Below are positions 56,554 to 64,000 of a DNA stretch of 64,000 nucleotides, in pieces (the first letter of the stretch is position 1; every line of letters begins with the position of its first letter). Location: NCBI GenBank assembly GCA_008000375.1, contig SMOI01000057.1, forward strand, positions 68,115 through 132,114, read 5' to 3'. Position numbers and translations under genes: made by a program. The notes below the pieces were generated by a model. It worked only from the letters and a program-made list of their open reading frames with translations, made no database searches and was not told the origin of the DNA. This DNA comes from Poteriospumella lacustris (Eukaryota; Sar; Chrysophyceae; Chromulinales; Dinobryaceae).

Positions 56554-58304
56554 ATGGAACGAACGGACGATTTATCTCTTCAATTCAACTCGATGAACCT
56601 TGAAGGTGCTCCTCCTGCGGAGAACAACGGCGAGCCTCAGCAGCAATCGGAGTTTCCTCAGGGTGGCGATGGCGCGCAGAGCAGCAACTGCAACTTAATT
56701 GTGAACTATTTGCCTCACGATGTGGACGACAATGCGTTGAGAGTACGTGGTCGTGTTTCGAGTGGAAGATATGCTGTTGTCGCTTCTTACCTGTTGTCGT
56801 GTGCCTTGTTGTTTGTCTCGTTAGAACATTTTCCAAGAGTTCGGCGAAATCATCATGACGAAGGTGGTTCGTGACAAGAACACGAAGAAAAGCTTGGGAT
56901 ACGGCTTCGTGAAGTTCGCGAAGGACGATGATGCTGAGAAGGCGATTGAGAAGATGAATGGATCGACGATGGGTCACAAGGTGTTGAAAGTGAGCGTGGC
57001 TCGTCCTCCTTCGCTGGAGATCCGCAACTGCAAGCTGTATGTCACGAACTTGCCGAAGGAGTTCGGCGAGCGCGAAGTGATCAACCTGTTCCAAGAGGTA
57101 AGCGTGGCCGAGCGAGTTGTCGTGTTGGGTTGGATGTTCATGGCTCTAACCTGTGACGTCGTTGATGTGCGGTTATACAGTTCGGTGAGATCATTGAATG
57201 CAGAGTGCTGCGGGACAAGAACTCGAAGTTCAGCAAGGGTGTTGCGTTCGTGCAGTTCAACGTGAAGGCCCAAGCGACCAGTGGTAAGTCTTGATTGTCT
57301 GAAATGGTGGGTGTTGGCCGACAAGGTGTGCTGACTCTGTTGTTTGCACAGCGTTGAGTTTGAACGGAATGCAACTGGAAGGCGCTACTCGTGGGTTGGT
57401 GGTGAAATTCGCGGAGGATCAACACAAGAAGAAAGAGTTGAACCGATTGCACAATCTGACGATGAACGCGGCATTCCGTGGGGGTCCGAATGGAGGCCAG
57501 GGTCAACGTGGTGGGGATGATGGACATGGAGGCAACCCGAACTATTTCTATCCGCCCGCCCAGTCGCCGGCCATGGGAGGCTTGTATGGTCGTCAGCCTA
57601 ATGCGGCCCCAGGAGGTAATATGGGTGGGATGTATATGCCGCCATCTCCGACTGTTCCCTCACCTGTGTTGGATTATTCTGGTGGCAATAAAGGTGGCCG
57701 GAAGTCATTGCAACTGGACATTCCCAACTTTCAGCAGATGCAATCACAGCCTGCTGGACACTGGTATCCTCCTGTCTCGTCTCCTCACTTGGGCTATGTG
57801 CCCAGCCCTTCCAACTTGGTGCACATGGGCGTGAATCCATCCTCCAACTTTGATTTCACGGGTGGCGATTTCAGCCCTGCTGGTCACAACTTGCACTCGA
57901 TGCACCACATGGGTCAGTTGGGATCGCACATTCCCGCACCCGCGGGCTCTCCTCAAGTGAGCCACGGTCTGACCCCGTTCGGCCGCGTTAGTCACCAGAA
58001 CAACGGCAAGCAATCGGGCCCACAACAAGCGCAAGGACAACCTGTGACAGTAAGCATCAGCAATTTGCCTCGTGAAACAGCGGTGCGCAATATTCAAGGC
58101 ATTGTTTCACAATATGCTCAAGTATTAGACGTACACGTGGAGGAGCAGTTTTTCGACGGTCCCGGAGGACGTGGGGGCACCACGGGCATGAACCGTGCCC
58201 GCATTGTTCTTGGCAATATTGCTCAAGCGGAAGAAGTCATAAGGGCACTGAATGGGGCCGTTTTATTCGAAGGTGCACCCCCTGCACAGGTCAACTTCGC
58301 TTAA
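56554..58304 (+). CDS. Three-RRM ELAV-like RNA-binding protein, copy 1
   Basis: Four exons, 56554-56742, 56825-57097, 57181-57283 and 57352-58304, give 505 residues. RRM1 (about 47-124) has RNP2-like LIVNYLP and RNP1-like LGYGFVKF. RRM2 (about 132-212) has LYVTNLP and SKGVAFVQF. A Gly/Pro/Met-rich linker of about 200 residues precedes RRM3 (about 419-505), with VSISNLP and a weaker RNP1 (NRARIVL). Two adjacent RRMs, a long linker and a C-terminal RRM is the Hu/ELAV and CELF layout, so it probably binds U/A-rich messenger RNA and affects stability, splicing or translation. Exon 2 ends in FQE and exon 3 starts FGEII, so the splice falls inside RRM2. The protein is practically identical to copy 2. 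Confidence 0.93.
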
Positions 58305-59372
58305 ACCCCACAAGTTTTGAAGACAAGCCAAGCGAATCTGCATGATAATGTAGACTTCGAGGAGACTCTCTGGTTGATTCGAACGAAGACATGCTGTAGA
58401 TAACGAGTAACTTCATAGATGCCATTGATTGACCGGAGAAGCTCCCATTTTATTTCTACTATTTTGATTTGGTTTGTTCTTCCTGTATTCCTCTTTGATT
58501 GATTATTTTCTGTACTTTTTTGTTTTGTTCTCAGTGAGGAGCTCTTGGTATTTTCTTCCTGCCTTATTTAATTAGTTCCCGTTTATTTCGTGGATTACGT
58601 ACAAGACTTAAGTTCATTCGAAAGAATCGGCTTCAATCATTTGTTGCAGTTCTTCCCTTTGGCAACTCTCTCCCCATTTCTCTTCAACTAACTCTGTTAA
58701 TCTATATATAAATACAACGTACAATACCATTCAAGTTCAACGGTTGTCTTCGTGAAGCGACAGATGTTAACATCTAAGCCTAGGCTCTGTCTTTTGCGTG
58801 CTCTTGGTTCTCAAGATAATCACGGTTGTACTGCGGCAGCAGCTTGATCTCAAGTACTACACTGCAGGAGTGGAGTGTACCATACTCCAGTCGTGTCCAG
58901 AGCGCACTGCAGATCCAGGCAACCTATTATTGTCGAGGGAGAACCTTAGAGTCGGAAATACTGTTGAAAGAGTCACTTGTTGGTAGTGCGTTTTTGAATT
59001 ATATTAACAGAGTTTGTAGAGAAGAAATGGGAGGGAGATACCAAAGGAAAGAAGTGCAACAAAAGCCTGAAGCCGATTCTTTCGAATGGTCTGTTACGTT
59101 GTACGCGATCCACGAAACGGGGAGTTACATAAGTGTACAGGAAGAAAATACCACGAGAACAAAACAAAAAAGTACAGAAAATAATCGAATACAGGAAGAA
59201 CAAACCAAATCAAAATAGTAGAAATAAAATGGGAGCTTCCCCGGTCAATCAATGGCATCCGTGAAGTTACTCGCCATCTGCAGCATTTCTTCGTTCGAAT
59301 CAACCAGAGAGTCTCCTCGAAGTCTACATTATCATGCAGATTCGCTTGGCTTGTCTTCAAAACTTGTGGGGT
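58305..59372. other. Centre of the palindrome: two converging 3' regions
   Basis: Between the stop codons of the two RRM genes. The 65 bp after each stop are practically identical mirror copies; next the match drops to roughly 90% and becomes patchy by about 58.7 and 59.0 kb. The unmatched core is about 58.72-58.98 kb and contains a perfect GATGTTAACATC palindrome near 58763. The left half is T-rich, the right half A-rich. No gene is seen. Confidence 0.75.
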
Positions 59373-61138
59373 TTAAGCGAAGTTGACCTGTGCAGGGGGT
59401 GCACCTTCGAATAAAACGGCCCCATTCAGTGCCCTTATGACTTCTTCCGCTTGAGCAATATTGCCAAGAACAATGCGGGCACGGTTCATGCCCGTGGTGC
59501 CCCCACGTCCTCCGGGACCGTCGAAAAACTGCTCCTCCACGTGTACGTCTAATACTTGAGCATATTGTGAAACAATGCCTTGAATATTGCGCACCGCTGT
59601 TTCACGAGGCAAATTGCTGATGCTTACTGTCACAGGTTGTCCTTGCGCTTGTTGTGGGCCCGATTGCTTGCCGTTGTTCTGGTGACTAACGCGGCCGAAC
59701 GGGGTCAGACCGTGGCTCACTTGAGGAGAGCCCGCGGGTGCGGGAATGTGCGATCCCAACTGACCCATGTGGTGCATCGAGTGCAAGTTGTGACCAGCAG
59801 GGCTGAAATCGCCACCCGTGAAATCAAAGTTGGAGGATGGATTCACGCCCATGTGCACCAAGTTGGAAGGGCTGGGCACATAGCCCAAGTGAGGAGACGA
59901 GACAGGAGGATACCAGTGTCCAGCAGGCTGTGATTGCATCTGCTGAAAGTTGGGAATGTCCAGTTGCAATGACTTCCGGCCACCTTTATTGCCACCAGAA
60001 TAATCCAACACAGGTGAGGGAACAGTCGGAGATGGCGGCATATACATCCCACCCATATTACCTCCTGGGGCCGCATTAGGCTGACGACCATACAAGCCTC
60101 CCATGGCCGGCGACTGGGCGGGCGGATAGAAATAGTTCGGGTTGCCTCCATGTCCATCATCCCCACCACGTTGACCCTGGCCTCCATTCGGACCCCCACG
60201 GAATGCCGCGTTCATCGTCAGATTGTGCAATCGGTTCAACTCTTTCTTCTTGTGTTGATCCTCCGCGAATTTCACCACCAACCCACGAGTAGCGCCTTCC
60301 AGTTGCATTCCGTTCAAACTCAACGCTGTGCAAACAACAGAGTCAGCACACCTTGTCGGCCAACACCCACCATTTCAGACAATCAAGACTTACCACTGGT
60401 CGCTTGGGCCTTCACGTTGAACTGCACGAACGCAACACCCTTGCTGAACTTCGAGTTCTTGTCCCGCAGCACTCTGCATTCAATGATCTCACCGAACTGT
60501 ATCACCACACATAAACAACAGCGACAACAGCAGTTTCACAGGTTAGAGCCATGAACATCCAACCCAACACGACAACTCGTTCGGTCACGCTTACCTCTTG
60601 GAACAGGTTGATCACTTCGCGCTCGCCGAACTCCTTCGGCAAGTTCGTGACATACAGCTTGCAGTTGCGGATCTCCAGCGAAGGAGGACGAGCCACGCTC
60701 ACTTTCAACACCTTGTGACCCATCGTCGATCCATTCATCTTCTCAATCGCCTTCTCAGCATCATCGTCCTTCGCGAACTTCACGAAGCCGTATCCCAAGC
60801 TTTTCTTCGTGTTCTTGTCACGAACCACCTTCGTCATGATGATTTCGCCGAACTCTTGGAAAATGTTCTAACGAGACAAACAACAAGGCACACGACAACA
60901 GGTAAGAAGCGACAACAGCATATCTTCCACTCGAAACACGACCACGTACTCTCAACGCATTGTCGTCCACATCGTGAGGCAAATAGTTCACAATTAAGTT
61001 GCAGTTGCTGCTCTGCGCGCCATCGCCACCCTGAGGAAACTCCGATTGCTGCTGAGGCTCGCCGTTGTTCTCCGCAGGAGGAGCACCTTCAAGGTTCATC
61101 GAGTTGAATTGAAGAGATAAATCGTCCGTTCGTTCCAT
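59373..61138 (-). CDS. Three-RRM ELAV-like RNA-binding protein, copy 2
   Basis: Exons 60950-61138, 60595-60867, 60394-60496 and 59373-60325 match copy 1 exon for exon, and all 505 encoded residues appear the same. Introns 1 and 3 also look the same. Intron 2 (60497-60594) shares only its 5' half with copy 1; its 3' half is different and makes the intron 15 bp longer. It is divergent from zinc-protein copy 2 and converges with RRM copy 1. Identical protein, identical outer introns and a locally different intron 2 point to recent duplication with conversion, not to two old diverging genes. Confidence 0.93.
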
Positions 61139-61616
61139 TGTGGTAACAAAAATAATTGAAAAAGAAAACAAACTCACGACTGGCAGTGAAAAAAATACGA
61201 GATTTTATCTCAATATGTGAGTGCCGCGAGCTTGCGGTATCAATCCAAAGGATATTCGGGTTGAATTAAGTGCCCAAAGATTGGCCTGAATGCGTGTCGT
61301 TGTGATCGTTTCCTTTCGTCGACATGTGTCGCACTGCGCACTTCTTCCACAACCGTCGCCAAACATGTTCAACCGTCAAACGTGTCCTCATCGTGTCGCG
61401 ACACGGTTTGAAAGGAGTGTCGTGTGCACTTGCTACACAGATACCACAGATGCCTCAGGTTGTCCAGAGACTCAGATGGCCCAATGCCCCACAACCCAGC
61501 AGGTCCCTCTTTAGCTCCAGCACGTGAAAGTTGCTGTCTCCAATTCACTTCATGCGTCCAAGAAAGCATTTTCTTATTGTTTGGTATGAGCTCTGGCAAA
61601 CTCAGCGAAATACGAC
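61139..61616. promoter_or_regulatory. Shared divergent promoter, copy 2
   Basis: 478 bp between the starts of RRM copy 2 (-) and zinc-protein copy 2 (+). It aligns in blocks with the copy 1 promoter, for example GATCGTTTCCTTTCGTCGAC (61307-61326), but has insertions and substitutions. The two gene pairs may therefore be expressed differently. Confidence 0.55.
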
Positions 61617-63264
61617 ATGAGTACTTTGCCAAGACCGAAAGCTGCCCCAACCGACAGCCTCTGCTTCAGTCTCAGCAATCGACCGACCTCGACAGACGAG
61701 CGCAGGAAAAGCTGCCATCGGTATGTCCAGATCCATCATTTGAATGACGACCTCATACTCACTCTCACTCTTTTCTATCTTCGGCAGGTGCGGTAACTCG
61801 AGAAAGGCCATGCTCCACTGTGAAGCCTGTCCACAAGTCTACTGCATCAAATGTGCCAGCAAAATGAAAACTGACTACGGCCCGGACTGCTTTTTGGCCG
61901 ATTGCCCTTCGGTATGTTCTTCGATTATGTTGTCTTTGTTGCCAAGCTGAAACGCTTCTTTGAACATCTTGTTGTGATTACAGTGCCGAGGAGAGTGCTG
62001 TTGCCGACGGAAAACCCCAATGTGCCCACGCAAGGTGAGTCGAATGTTCGTTGTTGGTTGATTCGATGACTATTTCATTCCATATGCTCGTCCATAAGGT
62101 ACATTGCTACAAGAAATGCCCTGCTGTCGATCGTAAAATCAGAACGACGTCCAAATCAGCAGCTATCCAAGGATCCTCCGAGGCTGATGCCACCGAACAG
62201 ACCAAGCCTTCACACGACCTTCCAACCGACCATTCGCCCAGCAATCATCTACCCCTGGACTCCATCCAGTCGATTTTCGGATACATCGATGCCGAGGTAT
62301 GTGCGACTCAAGAGTGATGAAATGTCTTGCTCATGTCTGTGTGTTCCAGTCTCCTCATCCGAACGACGAATCTGGCTCGAACCTGCCGAAGTCCAAACGG
62401 CGACGTGTCGGTCCACTGTTGGAAGAACATGTCAAGGATACACTGAATCCGCTCTCTCTTCGCAACTCCCCGCTCGACTCCTTCCCATCCACCAAATGGA
62501 CCGAAATACTGTCTGATCTACAGCGCCAGTTCCATGACAACATGAAGGAAGCCGACCTGGTTGCCATCCCGACACTCCAATTCTGTCACGCCCTAGACAC
62601 CACTTTATCAGCGCCCCAGCCACTGCCAGCCTTGAAGCAACTTGTTCACGACCATGCTGCCAATCTCTTCGCCGTATTTCCGCGCCTCGGATCCTCCACC
62701 AAGCACACTGCTGATGACTGTCTCACCTCACCGAACATTGGCCCCGATAACACGGCATTGTCTTTCATGACTCCAGACTCGTCCTGGATGCGCCTGTTTT
62801 CGCATCCTTTCGCGCACACTGGTGTAGAATCTAGCCCGCTATCATTGCCTGTCTTGCAGGCCGGGCAACATGGGACGGTGGCCACCATTCCATCCCACTC
62901 GGCAACCGGTTCATCGACATTGGTCGACAGTTCTCCCCAACGGATCGATCAGCTCCAAACCTTGCTTCAGAACCCTCTGCTCCTCAAATCATTACCACTA
63001 ACCAATGCGAACATGATCTCGAACTCCTCGGTGGCGGATGGCCGATCCCCGGGTAGCAACTCCAAGCCAACTACTGATTCGCCGCAGCAAACAACCATTC
63101 AACCACCATACACCGGGGACGATCATGGTAGCGTGCCACGGAATGGCTGGAAACCAACTTCTGAGTCATTCACAGCACTGATGCGGTCGATAGAAGATGG
63201 GAGTACGATGAATACTGCATTGATGGAGACGGAAGGATATCAGAATCACCGCCTTATTCGATAA
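61617..63264 (+). CDS. Cysteine-cluster zinc protein, copy 2, with altered C-terminus
   Basis: Exons 61617-61720, 61788-61911, 61984-62034, 62099-62296 and 62350-63264 give 463 residues in frame. The cysteine module is intact and matches copy 1. Exon 1 lacks nine bases (three residues) found in copy 1, and exon 5 has a few substitutions and a short deletion (near TGDDHG). At the duplication border (about 63196) the frame runs into unrelated sequence and ends after about 20 new residues (GSTMNTALMETEGY..), so the last ~85 residues of copy 1 are missing. No in-frame stop occurs before the border, so it may be functional. If the lost tail matters, it could act as a competitor of copy 1. Confidence 0.75.
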
Positions 63265-63711
63265 TTTCCATTATTATTCCTGATGAAGGAGCAACTCTGC
63301 AATCCAGATGGCCACACCGAACCTTCAATGGGATTGTCTGTGCTGTGGTTATGTAAACTTTTGTGAGATAGCCTCGTTGTGTTAACGTTTGTGAGTTAAC
63401 CTCGTCTCTTTCCCCGTGCCAATGTTGTCCTTCAAGCCTTTGATCACAAGGCGCATTGTATTTTTCGGCAACTCACTGTGTATTGACATTCCCTTATGAG
63501 CTCGATGGAGCAACAAACAATGTGCTGCTGACTCCGCCGTCGTCATCATGACGACCAGTAATGGCGATCTAAATCATGGCGTAAGTAACTTAGCCACTCC
63601 ACGCACACAAGATACGAACGATGATCAACAAGAAACTGAAACAAGCTAAACAAATCCACATGTTGGTATACTTTATTTATTTTTACAACACAACACAAAC
63701 GGGAACTATGC
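63265..63711. other. Convergent gap after the duplication
   Basis: Between zinc-protein copy 2 (+) and the aldo/keto-reductase-like gene (-). No gene is seen. Two nearby AGTTAACCTCGT / AGATAGCCTCGT phrases (about 63366-63405) form a short imperfect direct repeat. Confidence 0.45.
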
Positions 63712-64000
63712 TCAACCGTCTTCTTCAACGATTGGCGCCCAGGTTGTCAGCAACTCTTCATCTTCTCCCAACTCATCCAGTAATCGCAAGATATCCAGTG
63801 GTAAAGGTCCAGAAGATGCATCACCAACAAGGACCTGAGGATCTAAGCCCAACGTTGGCGCGTTGGCAGGGATGTATGTGACGTATCCTTGCGCTATACT
63901 CCATCGGAACAACACCTGTTCCGTACTGATATTAAGCCTCTGAGAAATATCCAATAGAACAGGATGTCGATCACGAATCCCCTTGCAAATAGGTTCACTG
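63712..64000 (-). CDS. Aldo/keto reductase-like C-terminal part (5' partial)
   Basis: The frame is open from the window edge to the stop at 63712, giving the last ~95 residues; the rest lies to the right. The segment DISQRLNISTEQVLFRWSIAQGY followed by TYIPAN matches the C-terminal part of aldo/keto reductases, where QVLLRW and a VIPKS-like phrase line the NADPH site. Here the lysine-serine pair is replaced (IPANA). Conserved nucleotide contacts before this part are outside the window. The final residues are acidic (LGEDEELL). An NADPH-dependent carbonyl reductase is likely; substrate unknown. Confidence 0.6.
   Translation of the reverse strand, partial: SEPICKGIRDRHPVLLDISQRLNISTEQVLFRWSIAQGYVTYIPANAPTLGLDPQVLVGDASSGPLPLDILRLLDELGEDEELLTTWAPIVEEDG

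Larger units (their letters stand above)
54527..58700 (+). repeat. Left arm of a ~4.2-kb inverted duplication
   Basis: The reverse complement of this arm matches about 58985-63196. The outer border is sharp: both copies share CTGATGCGGTCGAT, then differ at about 54527 and 63196. Similarity is near-perfect in exons and fades towards the centre near 58.7 kb. The arm carries zinc-protein copy 1 (most of it) and RRM copy 1. Confidence 0.95.
58985..63196 (-). repeat. Right arm of a ~4.2-kb inverted duplication
   Basis: Mirror copy of about 54527-58700, centred near 58.85 kb. It carries RRM copy 2 and a 3'-truncated zinc-protein copy 2. The spacer between the arms is only about 0.3 kb, so a transcript crossing it could fold into a stem of several kilobases. 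Confidence 0.95.

Noticed and set aside
54275-63264. Palindrome as an inverted-repeat transposon
   Set aside because: No transposase-like frame, no target-site duplication seen at the borders, and the content is two ordinary intron-bearing cellular genes.
1-64000. tRNA, rRNA, CRISPR array or viral genes
   Set aside because: No T-arm/anticodon pattern, rRNA-like stretch, regularly spaced repeat array or viral replication/capsid motif was noticed on either strand.

Overview
The window is nuclear DNA from a gene-dense microbial eukaryote. Most genes carry short introns (about 45-110 bp) with GT..AG ends, intergenic gaps are mostly below 1 kb, and the families are eukaryotic: Dicer, a PDZ-TBC RabGAP, an EF-hand protein, an ELAV-like three-RRM protein, kelch, and IPT/GCC multi-pass receptors. 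BspA-type (DUF285) repeats, ethanolamine-permease-like APC transporters and a giant IPT/GCC-repeat membrane protein would suit a stramenopile (oomycete-like) or another protist. The sequence alone does not fix the lineage.

Layout. 1-9419: 5'-truncated, intronless 3.1-kilo-residue membrane protein (+). 9.9-11.5 kb: GFA-type zinc enzyme (-) and a nine-repeat DUF285 protein (+) sharing a 141-bp gap. 11.6-19.0 kb: four-exon gene (-) for a 2395-residue helical protein, tentatively HIR3/CABIN1-like. 19.4-23.2 kb: coiled-coil protein and cysteine-rich multi-pass membrane protein (+). 24.1-26.4 kb: APC permease 1 (+). 26.4-32.9 kb: a 6.5-kb gap, extremely pyrimidine-rich, with many microsatellites and no convincing gene. 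32.9-35.8 kb: PDZ-TBC RabGAP (-). 36.5-44.0 kb: 2463-residue Dicer (+). 44.2-44.5 kb: candidate small two-exon gene (-). 46.2-46.7 kb: calmodulin-sized EF-hand protein (-). 47.7-50.0 kb: APC permease 2 (-), paralogue of permease 1. 50.6-53.6 kb: kelch protein (+).

54.3-63.3 kb is the most striking region: a large inverted duplication. Each arm, about 4.2 kb, holds a divergently transcribed pair, a cysteine-cluster zinc protein and a three-RRM RNA-binding protein. The arms are mirror images around about 58.85 kb, so the two RRM genes converge tail to tail. Coding parts and two of three RRM introns are practically identical, while parts of one intron, the shared promoters and the innermost 3' regions have diverged. 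That argues for a real, sequence-converted duplication rather than a simple assembly error. Transcription across the centre would give a long foldback RNA, the kind of substrate a Dicer such as the one 15 kb away could process; this link is inference. At 63.7-64.0 kb the 3' end of an aldo/keto-reductase-like gene (-) enters from outside.

All splice models were made by eye. They were accepted where GT/AG borders restored frame and total length was divisible by three. Domain calls are from motif recognition, with no database search.
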